Assembly (NCBI GenBank): GCA_020637495.1
Contig: JACJVV010000001.1
Location: 372,001-436,000 of the forward strand
From: Candidatus Woesearchaeota archaeon
GTDB lineage: Archaea; Nanobdellota; Nanobdellia; Woesearchaeales; JACJVV01
DNA: 64,000 nt
Reading direction: 5' to 3'
This document shows positions 32,901 to 40,307 of this stretch, piece by piece. The position numbers and the translations under genes were made by a program. The first letter of the stretch is position 1. Each line of letters starts with the position of its first letter. The notes under the pieces were generated by a model that was not told the origin of the DNA, searched no databases, and saw only the letters and a list, made by a program, of their open reading frames with translations.

Positions 32901-34810
32901 CTACTGACGATGATGAGACATATCCAAGACCTGAATGCTATGATGGCATTGATAATGATGGCGATGGGTATGTAGATCTTGTAGATGCAGGATGTGATAG
33001 TACTCAAGATAATGATGAGAGGAATGTAATATGCTTTAGCAATTCAGATTGCGGTTCATCTAACGATGATTCATATTGCAATATCAATGGAGACTATGTT
33101 GTTGACACAACAACTCCTACATGCTTCAATGCAGGAACCTACTATAGTTATTGTGCTGATATTGTCTATGACAACGTAGAGGAATGTACAGGCTCATGCA
33201 CAAATGCAAACGGTTGTGAGTACACAGAATGCAGCGATGGCATCGATAATGATAATGATGGCAGCATTGATTATCCTAATGATCTAGGTTGCACTTCCCC
33301 TGAAGATGACAACGAGGCTGACGGATATGTGATGTGCAACTCCAATTCAGACTGTGGAAGCATGAATATTGGTACTAGTTGCGTCGATGGTGATTTCCTT
33401 ACAACAACAACGATTCCAACATGCCTCAATCCAGGAACAGAACAGAGCTCATGCTATATAAATATGAGTGATGAATGGGACTATTGCAGCAATTCATGCA
33501 GCGATGATCTAGGATGCGATTCTACTGAATGTTCAGACGGCATCGACAATGACAATGATGGTTATGCAGATTATCCTAACGATCTAGGATGCAGCAATTA
33601 CTATGACAATGATGAGAGTGACGGGAACGTTGAATGCAACACTGATCTAGATTGCGGAAGCATTTCTGTCGGATACAGCTGCGATTACAATTCATTTACA
33701 ACAACAACTACTACACCTGTATGCATTGATGCAGGGACAGAACACAGTTCTTGTACAGAGACTGTTGATGTAGATGCTGTAGGATGCAATAATGTATGCT
33801 CTGCTGAATATGGCTGTGATTACACAGAATGCAGCGATGGCATCGATAATGATAATGATGGCTTGATCGATTTTGGAGACGACCCTGGTTGTGATAGTTA
33901 TAGTGATAATGATGAATATAACGCACCTGTCATAAGCTGCTATTCTGATTCAGACTGTGGCTACCTTGATGGAACAAACACACATTGCGAAGAACTTGAT
34001 TTTGTGATTGAGACAAATGTAGGCATATGTGTTGATGCAGGGACTTCAGATAGCTATTGCACAGGTGAATATTATAGCACTGAAACAATAGCTTGTACAT
34101 TGACATGCAATGATGCATACGGATGCATGAATGCAGAATGCAGCGACGGTATCGACAATGATGGTGATGGAAACATAGATCTCAGCGATGCAGGTTGCGA
34201 CAACGAGTTTGACGATGATGAGAGTGATGAACCGGTTTATGTACCACAATGTTCAGACGGTATCGATAATGATGGTGATACATTGGTTGACATGGACGAT
34301 CCAGGTTGCAGTTCTCCTGATGATGACTTTGAAGGAGATGGAACAAGCGCTTGTGATGATGGCATAGACAACGACAACGACGGCTTAATTGATAGTAATG
34401 ATCCTGGATGCCTAAGTCCTCAGGACAATGATGAGTATAATGCAGCAATCTATAGTGATGCAGGGGATGATGAAGACCTCATAATTGAGAACATGGTACT
34501 TATCGATGGCGGTAAAGTTACAGGTATTGAATCAGCAGTTGTAGAAGCAGGAGATGAAGTGACAGTTGGAGTAACTTTCAGAAATAGGGGAGATAACAGG
34601 CTTGATGATGTCAGGTTACAGGTATCCATCCCTGAGCTAGGGATTTCCAGAAGGATACATAAGTATGACCTTTCAGTTGGTGAAAGGGAGCTGGCTCACG
34701 TTGATTTATTGATCCCAGATTGGGTCCAACCAGGTGAGTATCTAGTGAGGGTGCTTGTCTATGATGAAGAGGCAAAACGTCTTCAGCATAGGTATTTAAC
34801 CATACAGTAA
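29993..34810 (+). CDS. Giant secreted Cys/Asp-rich repeat protein with Ig-like C-terminus
   Basis: 1605 residues with a signal peptide (1-22). After a unique N-terminal domain of about 165 residues it carries 15 copies of a DGIDNDxDG...D...GC motif, whose DxDxDG pattern matches calcium-binding loops of thrombospondin type-3-like repeats. Ten copies belong to a longer module of about 95 residues that starts CYSxSDCG and holds about ten cysteines, likely disulphide-bonded. An Ig-like module is inserted near 640-750 and another closes the protein (about 1500-1605). There is no membrane anchor or sorting motif. Probably exported and held at the surface. Confidence 0.85.
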   Translation: MRFINLILFFFVIALAGSAFAYDSGWNQLAPQNGGACGCAYPSCEESDYGLTWLQEGSCVTSASYDFLCQGNRCNILKSIGAGRTYDIPSTGNYYLSVDAIWSSEYERLYGGVNTWGSDSIRRSSYDFNSAVQCVWRNPFYVNSDPAQVWFEGASNSGSVHVGYFRLSTEIPDDVYVFCDDGSQVPHVYECNDGIDNDGDGYVDYPYDLGCSSSVDNDEGDGHVACYSDSNCGNTQISTSCNIAGDHVTTITNYDCINPGTEHSYCTSSQQTSTDDCDYICSNSLGCDYTECSDKIDNDVDSTIDFPNDAGCSDYYDDDESDGPVTCYSNSDCDYLDDIDSYCTGSLYKTETLDGVCNYAGTDASYCSQKVKNVVVDQCSYICSDSLGCDYTECSDRTDNDNDGTIDYPIDLGCSDYYDDDESDGYVACYNNADCGAITNDYSCNYAGDYVQTTTVPNCFNAGTEQSYCIDIIDTTTDDCANICSNSYGCDYTECSDGIDNDNDNFVDFPDDLGCSNYYDDDESNGPVECYSNGDCVVNNVVNTYCDGDDFVTEVPKGVCDNPGTEQSQCIIEYNVDVEKCNNICSNSLGCDYTECSDGIDNDNDNFVDYPIDSACNNYYDDDESGDIKLVETKWDIDILSSSDTYQTDRGCHDISVKVEAYDSFDDVEITVRIPGTPYGLVNTSDLFDIVNGQIVTKSMLLCLPDDMETDYYTLVVQGDDSDGSLFIQNYPIKLEGLPVECYTHSDCGLNGFTEYCSVQGNHVTESTMFYCHNAGTELSFCTNETNSNVDECDYICSNNLGCDYTECSDGIDNDNDNLVDYPNDLGCDNYYDDDESNDPIECYSNDDCPQTSQPAPYCDGNDYVVVEVDSVCVNPGTAQSSCEAISNEMIQECNYICSNNLGCDYTECSDGQDNDGDGLVDYPNDPGCLSYSDTDEYNIITVVHECSDGIDNDGDGSADYPYDFSCSSPTDDDETYPRPECYDGIDNDGDGYVDLVDAGCDSTQDNDERNVICFSNSDCGSSNDDSYCNINGDYVVDTTTPTCFNAGTYYSYCADIVYDNVEECTGSCTNANGCEYTECSDGIDNDNDGSIDYPNDLGCTSPEDDNEADGYVMCNSNSDCGSMNIGTSCVDGDFLTTTTIPTCLNPGTEQSSCYINMSDEWDYCSNSCSDDLGCDSTECSDGIDNDNDGYADYPNDLGCSNYYDNDESDGNVECNTDLDCGSISVGYSCDYNSFTTTTTTPVCIDAGTEHSSCTETVDVDAVGCNNVCSAEYGCDYTECSDGIDNDNDGLIDFGDDPGCDSYSDNDEYNAPVISCYSDSDCGYLDGTNTHCEELDFVIETNVGICVDAGTSDSYCTGEYYSTETIACTLTCNDAYGCMNAECSDGIDNDGDGNIDLSDAGCDNEFDDDESDEPVYVPQCSDGIDNDGDTLVDMDDPGCSSPDDDFEGDGTSACDDGIDNDNDGLIDSNDPGCLSPQDNDEYNAAIYSDAGDDEDLIIENMVLIDGGKVTGIESAVVEAGDEVTVGVTFRNRGDNRLDDVRLQVSIPELGISRRIHKYDLSVGERELAHVDLLIPDWVQPGEYLVRVLVYDEEAKRLQHRYLTIQ
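30550..34440 (+). repeat. Internal tandem coding repeats (Cys module and DGIDND loop)
   Basis: The repeats are visible at both protein and DNA level: segments such as TGTGATTATACAGAATG and GATAATGATAATGATAA recur many times. Copies near 30840, 31130, 31440, 31740, 32380, 32680, 33210, 33510 and 33810 are the most similar, suggesting recent expansion or gene conversion. Spacing is close to 300 bases. Confidence 0.8.
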
Positions 34811-34860
34811 TAGCAAAATTCCATTTTTTATTTACTTTAAAATGGTAACAAAAGCGAAAT

Positions 34861-34869
34861 ATTTAAATA
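34861..34869 (+). promoter_or_regulatory. TATA box and inverted repeat before the 34967 gene
   Basis: ATTTAAATA precedes the gene by about 100 bases. Downstream are GTATTCTC (34878-34885) and its complement GAGAATAC (34914-34921) enclosing a smaller GGCAGC-AAT-GCTGTC hairpin; the first arm may lie at or before the transcription start, so it could be an operator or part of the leader. Confidence 0.4.
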
Positions 34870-34966
34870 GTAGGGAGGTATTCTCTACCTAAAACGGCAG
34901 CAATGCTGTCCACGAGAATACTCGAAAATAAATAACAATCAAAACACTAAATTGGGGGTTACGCAA

Positions 34967-36268
34967 ATGAAGGGTTTTAAAACAATAGCAATCGTCGCTT
35001 TGATGCTTTGTGCATTCCTGGCTTCAGCTCTTGCAGTTGATCTAGGCAGCGTACTTGACGTTACAACAAAGATCGATGGCGATATTGTAAGTCCAAACGA
35101 AGATGTTAGAAAGGACTTTGAAAGAGGAGAAATAGTTGACCTGAAAGTCAATGTGATTTCTGAAATAGAATTGGAAGATGTCGAGATTACAGCAATAATC
35201 TCAGGTTATGAATTCAACAACATCGAGCCAATGTCAGATACATCAAGCATTTTTGACATGGAACCAAATGTCTCATACAGTAAGAGACTTAATGTAAGAA
35301 TTCCAGTTGAAGTTGAAGAAGACAACTACAAGTTGAGAATCTTGGTTTCAAACAGATATGGTCAATCAGTGATATATGATTATAATCTAAAGCTAGATTC
35401 ACCAAGACACGGATTCCAGATTGAGGATGTAGTATTCTCACCAGGAACAGTTGTTGAAGCTGGAAGAGCTTTGTTGACAACAGTACGTGTTGAGAACAAG
35501 GGTGAGAGGGATGAAGACAGCGTTAAGGTGTCAGTAGCAATCCCAGAACTAGGCGTAAGCGCTTCAGATTTCATCGATGAGATCGAATTTGAAGATTCTG
35601 AAACAAGTGAAGAGATGTACATGAGAATTCCAGTATGTGCACAGCCAGGCGATTATCAGGCAGTTATCGAAGTAAGATACAATGAACTAAGAGAAGCTGT
35701 TTATGAGAATGCTATCATCACAGTTGTAGAAAGTGATGCATGCGGTGCTGCAATGGGACAGAATGAAGCTCAGACAACAATCGCTCTGGGTGCAACATCA
35801 CAGAACTTGGTTCCTGGAGAAGCAGGAGCATTGTATCCATTGACAATAACAAATAATGGTAATGGTGCAGTTGCTTACAGCGTTTCAGTTGAAGGAACAA
35901 ACGATTTCGCATCAGTTCAGATCAACCCAGTCAGTACATTCGTACTTAATGGTGGAGACAGCCAGGCTGTTTTCGTTTACCTAACACCTGCTGAAGATGC
36001 AGCTGAAGGTCAGCATGTATTCACAGTAAGCGTGAACTCAGGTAATGAAGTACTTAAGCAGATCCCTTTGACTGCAGTAGTTGAAGAAGGAGACGGCAAA
36101 TCAAGTTCAAGTGGAAGCGTAAACCTCAGAGATGCACTTGAAGTTGGACTTATTGTGCTTGTTGTCCTTTTGATCATCCTAGCAGTTGTTGTAGGAATCA
36201 AGAAGCTTAAGGAAGAACAGGAAGACAATGATGACGAAGATGACGTAGAGGGTAAAACCTACTACTAA
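34967..36268 (+). CDS. Ig-like surface protein with C-terminal membrane anchor
   Basis: About 433 residues: signal peptide (MKGFKTIAIVALMLCAFLASALA), three Ig-like domains, a C-terminal span (VGLIVLVVLLIILAVVVGI) and an acidic tail ending KTYY. The second domain (VKVSVAIPELGVSASD ... AQPGDYQAVIEV) closely resembles the C-terminal module of the giant protein just upstream (VSIPELGISRR ... QPGEYLVRVLV), which suggests the two proteins are related or interact. Start at 34967 because GGGGGTTACG lies just before it. Codon use is clean and GC is higher than neighbours, hinting at high expression. Confidence 0.82.
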   Translation: MKGFKTIAIVALMLCAFLASALAVDLGSVLDVTTKIDGDIVSPNEDVRKDFERGEIVDLKVNVISEIELEDVEITAIISGYEFNNIEPMSDTSSIFDMEPNVSYSKRLNVRIPVEVEEDNYKLRILVSNRYGQSVIYDYNLKLDSPRHGFQIEDVVFSPGTVVEAGRALLTTVRVENKGERDEDSVKVSVAIPELGVSASDFIDEIEFEDSETSEEMYMRIPVCAQPGDYQAVIEVRYNELREAVYENAIITVVESDACGAAMGQNEAQTTIALGATSQNLVPGEAGALYPLTITNNGNGAVAYSVSVEGTNDFASVQINPVSTFVLNGGDSQAVFVYLTPAEDAAEGQHVFTVSVNSGNEVLKQIPLTAVVEEGDGKSSSSGSVNLRDALEVGLIVLVVLLIILAVVVGIKKLKEEQEDNDDEDDVEGKTYY

Positions 36269-36269
36269 T

Positions 36270-36282
36270 TTTCTTTTTTTTT
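36270..36282 (+). terminator. T-rich terminator
   Basis: A T-run broken by one C immediately follows the stop of the surface protein gene; typical archaeal termination signal. Confidence 0.5.
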
Positions 36283-36319
36283 ACTTTAAATTTTCTTTAA
36301 TATCTTTTGTGTGAATCTG

Positions 36320-36688
36320 ATGTCAAGAACACAATCTAACGATATCCTTAGTTTCTTTGTGAGGCAAATGACTTCTGAGTCTGCATTTAATAAGGTGTCT
36401 TTGAAAGGTATAATAAATGCATATTCTTCAAGAGTTGTTCCAACCCTAGGAATCGAGACAGTTACATCAATACGTGTTCAAGCTGATCCTAGCTGTAATC
36501 CAGGTTCCTGTTCCAATTATTTTGTGTATCTCAGTGGTTTATTGAAAAAAGATTTCAGCACTCTTGATCTGCCAGTAGGGGATAGCATATCATCTTATGG
36601 GATATTGCGAGAGGATAATGTTTTTATCCCTACAGAGCTTGCAAATTCAACGACTTGCATTGTATACGGGATAAAACCCTATAATTGA
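36320..36688 (+). CDS. Small hypothetical protein
   Basis: About 122 residues, soluble, no signal peptide. Contains four or five Cys, three of them in DPSCNPGSCSNYF. No family recognised. A TTTAAATTTTC TATA-like element at 36285-36295 lies roughly 30 bases before the ATG; an in-frame GTG at 36311 is the alternative start. It sits between two surface-protein genes, and the sequence gives no clue to its role. Confidence 0.5.
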   Translation: MSRTQSNDILSFFVRQMTSESAFNKVSLKGIINAYSSRVVPTLGIETVTSIRVQADPSCNPGSCSNYFVYLSGLLKKDFSTLDLPVGDSISSYGILREDNVFIPTELANSTTCIVYGIKPYN

Positions 36689-36716
36689 CCATATTTATAT
36701 TCAAATCATGCAAAAG

Positions 36717-36724
36717 TTTATATA
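36717..36724 (+). promoter_or_regulatory. TATA box of the 36774 gene
   Basis: TTTATATA about 53 bases before the ATG, giving a leader of roughly 25-30 bases. Confidence 0.5.
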
Positions 36725-36773
36725 TACAATAGCTATTCCAAAGTAGTAAAAGTTACTTAAAGGTATATTCAAA

Positions 36774-39700
36774 ATGGGGGACTTGAAACATAGTGTACTA
36801 GTAGGAGTTCTAGCTATTCTAGCAATATTCAGCTTATCAATCGCTTATGCTGCTACAGAGGATTTCCAGTACAGTGCAGCAAGCCAATATCAAGCATGCG
36901 CTTGTGATGCATTTGCAATTCCTGCTATCATTGAGAATACCGGTGAAGTTGTCTCATTCTATCAAATCTCACATCAAGGTTCAGCAGCAGAATGGGTGCA
37001 GACAGTACCTTCTGTCATTTCAGTGAATGCTGGAGAGAGCGCTTCTGTAGCAAACTTCGTGAATGTCCCTTGCGATGCGCGAGGAACTTATGAAATATAT
37101 ACACAGGTCGAATCAACTTTTGGATTGAACAAAGTTCATGTGGCAAATATCAACGTTAATAAGTGCCAGGTCATAGATGTCAGTCTAGCAACTCCTTCAA
37201 CTGCGATGGTTTGTGCTGGAGATGTCGCTTCTTATGAATTCAACCTGGAAAATTCAGGCTCATTCCGAGAAGACTTAAAAGTTGAGATTGACAATATCGA
37301 AGATATCAGCCAATTCAACCTTCCTAGCTATACTGTTAATCCAGGAAGGACAGAGAAAGCTTATCTATATATAACATCATTCAAGGATATTGGCAATTAC
37401 CAAGCTAATATCACATTTACAGCGACAAGATCAGGTTGGGAATACAAGATACCAATAAGATATTCTTCAGTTGATTGTAGCCCTAAAGATGTTTCAGGTG
37501 ATGAGGTTGGATTGCCGTCTATTGCTACCTTACTTAATGTTGCAGTCATATTGCTAATAATACTGCTGTTGATAGTATTCATAGTATTAGTCGTGAAAGT
37601 AGTCGATAAGAGAAGACGAACAGAAGCTGTCATGACTGACAAAGAGAAAGGGAAACTTAACTCTGAGAAGGAGAAAGAGAAATTACGAAAAAGAAAAGAA
37701 AGAGAGGAGCGAAGACGTAAATTCAGAGAGAGATGGGAATCAGCCAGACTGAAAAGGAAAGAAGAAAGAGAGAAAGCAAGGAAGAGACGTGAGGAAGAGC
37801 GAAAAAAAGCCCAAGAGAAGAGAGATAAAGAGAGACAGGAGAAAGAGAAACAGAAGAAAGCTGACGCAAGAAAGGTTGCCAATAAAAAAACTCGTGATGA
37901 GAAGAAAAAGAATGATCAAAAACAAACTAAGCCAGCAAGAAAGAAAACAGCTGGAAAGAAAAATAGTATCAAATCAACTATCTTATGGATAATAATAATT
38001 ATTGTAGCGCTTCTATTGCTAGGTTTAATCATTTGGGGAATAATTGCTGCAGTACCTTACATCTCTGATATGTTCCAAAGCAATGCAACTATGGATGGAA
38101 ATGCAACAAATATTTCAAATGAAACTATAGATATATTCGATAATTCAACAGGTGATGCATTTGATAATGAGACGTTGAATGCAACAAATATAACTGATGT
38201 TGAATCTAACAATCCCGTGATCGGATTCTTCACTAATTATGGGACAGCTTGCTCTGTATGGATTTCAATCTTCTTCATACTATTCATCGCATCATTGTTT
38301 TTACTTGGGATAAAAGATGGTGTGGATTGGTCAAAAGCTAAGAAGCAATGGTTCAAATATGTAAAGTATACGTTACCTATCGTATTGTTTATTGCTCTAT
38401 TACTGAGCTTTGTATTCTGTATAATGAGCAATCTATCAAGTGAATGGCCAGGAAGCTGCAGTATTGTGACTATAGAGAATGAAACTTATGATGGAGGATA
38501 TTTCGCTTCAAATGAGTCAATATTTAATACTACTGAACTGATGAATGACAGCAGTGTGATTGTCGATAAAAAACCTGTGTCATCATGTTTCTGCACTACT
38601 TTGTTCGGATTTGATGGTTGGTGGTGCCTCATATTACTTGCATTGCTTATAGTTATCATCTTGATAATAATGTGGCTTGTAGTTGTAGTCCCTGTATGGG
38701 TTGCTGGATTGAAACGAAAGCAAAAGAAAGGGGCTAAGGCTACAGAAAAACAAAAAAAATCTTCTGTTAGAAAAACAGCAAGAAAGAGCAAGAAAGAGAA
38801 GAAAGATCCAAAGATTCTCAACATATGGAAAGATATCATATTATTATTGATATTATTGCTGCTCTTATTGGCAATTGGTGTATATTTTTACAATGCTTAT
38901 AAAATGGAGCAGCCTTTCATGAAACTTCTTGATACAGAAGAATTTGACCATCCTTATGATGAAAGCTTGATATGCAATGCAACTTTTGAGCATAATGGTA
39001 TTGCTTTGACGTTGCCAGAGACACAATTATTTGATATAAACAACGCTACTTATCTGCTTGAATACTCATGGTATCTTGAGGATCTTGATGAAGAAGGCAA
39101 TTACAGCCTTGAAGTCGAGAACCAGAGATCAAATAGGTTATTGACAAGAGATATTGAGATTGGAGATAGATGGATCTGTGAAGTAAGCTTTATACTTGAG
39201 GAAACTGATGATGCAACAAATGAGACAAATGTGACTGTGCAGAGATTCAATAGCACAATATACAATATCATCGATCCTGAAGCAATCATTGAAGACGAGC
39301 AGCCTGAAGAGATTGAACAAGAGATAACCAATGAGACTAATGTTTCAGATGATGCTGATATTGTTGAAGATACTGAAGTTATAGATGTTAATGAGAGCGG
39401 TATTGAGGAGAATGAAACCGTTATGGAAGAACCTGATGAAGTTGATCAGATGATCACATTCATAGCCGAGAATAATCTTACTAAATCTTTCCATTATTTA
39501 GTGATGAGTTCAGGCTCAAAAGTCATAGACCTTACGGATAATTTTGAGGATCCTGATGGTGATGAGCTATTCTTCACTTCTGCTACAAATTCAAGTAATA
39601 TCACTATAGATATCTGGAAAGGAAAAGCAACCATAACTGCAGCTGAAGGTTTCAGGGGACTGGCAGATGCAAAATTCCTTGCTGAAGATCCTTCAGGTGA

Positions 39701-39962
39701 GATTGTCACTGCAACAATGACTATTGTAGTTACAAATGAACCAGTATGGGAGGAAAGCTATACTTACATATTGATAGGCATGGTAATAGTCCTTCTTTTG
39801 ATAATATTGATTGTATTCTTGAACACGAAACCAGTCAAGAAAAGTGAGCAAGAGAATAATAAGCCAAAAGATGAGAAGCCTGTGAATGATAAGCAAGGGA
39901 TTGAGGAAGAACCATCAAAGCCTGACTCAAAAAAGTCTGAAGGTTTTTTCAAGAATTTCTAG
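36774..39962 (+). CDS. Multi-spanning surface protein with long charged cytoplasmic helix
   Basis: 1062 residues. Signal peptide (1-26); two NEW3-like extracytoplasmic domains with Cys (27-240); a span at about 252-276; a 120-residue Lys/Arg/Glu stretch (278-397), probably a single long charged helix; then five more spans (about 402-426, 492-516, 532-551, 616-646, 683-709); a large outside region (710-990) with many N-x-S/T sites and a cadherin/Ig-like segment (VIDLTDNFEDPDGDELFF); and a final span (996-1018) with a Lys/Glu tail. Family not recognised. It could link surface proteins to the cell interior (inference). Confidence 0.75.
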   Translation: MGDLKHSVLVGVLAILAIFSLSIAYAATEDFQYSAASQYQACACDAFAIPAIIENTGEVVSFYQISHQGSAAEWVQTVPSVISVNAGESASVANFVNVPCDARGTYEIYTQVESTFGLNKVHVANINVNKCQVIDVSLATPSTAMVCAGDVASYEFNLENSGSFREDLKVEIDNIEDISQFNLPSYTVNPGRTEKAYLYITSFKDIGNYQANITFTATRSGWEYKIPIRYSSVDCSPKDVSGDEVGLPSIATLLNVAVILLIILLLIVFIVLVVKVVDKRRRTEAVMTDKEKGKLNSEKEKEKLRKRKEREERRRKFRERWESARLKRKEEREKARKRREEERKKAQEKRDKERQEKEKQKKADARKVANKKTRDEKKKNDQKQTKPARKKTAGKKNSIKSTILWIIIIIVALLLLGLIIWGIIAAVPYISDMFQSNATMDGNATNISNETIDIFDNSTGDAFDNETLNATNITDVESNNPVIGFFTNYGTACSVWISIFFILFIASLFLLGIKDGVDWSKAKKQWFKYVKYTLPIVLFIALLLSFVFCIMSNLSSEWPGSCSIVTIENETYDGGYFASNESIFNTTELMNDSSVIVDKKPVSSCFCTTLFGFDGWWCLILLALLIVIILIIMWLVVVVPVWVAGLKRKQKKGAKATEKQKKSSVRKTARKSKKEKKDPKILNIWKDIILLLILLLLLLAIGVYFYNAYKMEQPFMKLLDTEEFDHPYDESLICNATFEHNGIALTLPETQLFDINNATYLLEYSWYLEDLDEEGNYSLEVENQRSNRLLTRDIEIGDRWICEVSFILEETDDATNETNVTVQRFNSTIYNIIDPEAIIEDEQPEEIEQEITNETNVSDDADIVEDTEVIDVNESGIEENETVMEEPDEVDQMITFIAENNLTKSFHYLVMSSGSKVIDLTDNFEDPDGDELFFTSATNSSNITIDIWKGKATITAAEGFRGLADAKFLAEDPSGEIVTATMTIVVTNEPVWEESYTYILIGMVIVLLLIILIVFLNTKPVKKSEQENNKPKDEKPVNDKQGIEEEPSKPDSKKSEGFFKNF

Positions 39963-39967
39963 AAAAC

Positions 39968-39977
39968 ATTTAAAAAA
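39968..39977 (+). promoter_or_regulatory. TATA box of tRNA-Trp gene
   Basis: ATTTAAAAAA lies about 36 bases before the mature 5' end, allowing a short 5' leader removed by RNase P. Confidence 0.45.
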
Positions 39978-40008
39978 GAACTTGCAGTTCTGATATTCAT
40001 TACGTTTT

Positions 40009-40082
40009 GGGGACGTAGTATAAGCTGGTTAGTATAGTTGGCTCCAGACCATCGGATCGGGGTTCAAATCCTCGCGTCCCCA
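40009..40082 (+). tRNA. tRNA-Trp (CCA anticodon)
   Basis: Acceptor GGGGACG (40009-40015) pairs exactly with CGTCCCC (40075-40081), discriminator A at 40082. D-arm contains GCTGGTTA; anticodon loop CTCCAGA gives CCA; T-arm CGGGG-TTCAAAT-CCTCG is intact. The anticodon stem (GTTGG/CCATC) has one U-U mismatch. No intron and no encoded 3' CCA. Its 3' end is duplicated downstream. Confidence 0.92.
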
Positions 40083-40245
40083 TTTTCTATTTAGGATTTG
40101 AACATGCTCTCACTTCGTTCGGCAGTTTGCTCACTTCGTTCACAAACAATCCTCGCGTCCCCATTTTCTATCTAGGATTTGAACATGCTCTCACTTCGTT
40201 CGACAGTTTGCTCACTTCGTTCACAAACAATCCTCGCGTCCTCAT
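40067..40245 (+). repeat. 81-bp tandem duplication of the tRNA-Trp 3' end and trailer
   Basis: AATCCTCGCGTCCCCAT, the 3' end of the tRNA, starts at 40067, 40148 and 40229, an exact 81-bp period; the third copy ends after 17 bases and has one change. Each full unit also holds two CTCACTTCGTTC repeats. In addition AGGATTTGAAC (40093-40103) is the exact complement of the tRNA T-arm GTTCAAATCCT (40062-40072). Such 3'-end copies are a usual sign of integration at a tRNA gene, but no integrase is present. Confidence 0.85.
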
Positions 40246-40277
40246 ATTTTATTCTATATATCTGCCTAAACAAATGC

Positions 40278-40285
40278 TTAAATAT
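40278..40285 (+). promoter_or_regulatory. TATA box of upp
   Basis: TTAAATAT centred 26 bases before the ATG at 40308; supports that start over an upstream ATG inside the tRNA-derived repeats. Confidence 0.55.
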
Positions 40286-40307
40286 CATTGTTTTACATTG
40301 CAATAAA

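Noticed and set aside
30486..34448. Several His-rich reading frames on the minus strand opposite the giant gene
   Set aside because: They are the antisense of the Asp/Asn-rich repeats (GAT/AAT read as ATC/ATT and CAT), have no promoters or ribosome sites, and their composition follows the repeats.
37397..37925. Minus-strand Phe/Ser/Leu-rich frames
   Set aside because: They are the antisense of the Lys/Glu/Arg-rich helix region of the 36774 gene.
40067..40245. Integrated element with att sites
   Set aside because: The tRNA 3' copies are only 81 bp apart and no integrase or phage gene lies between or near them, so only a possible remnant is reported.
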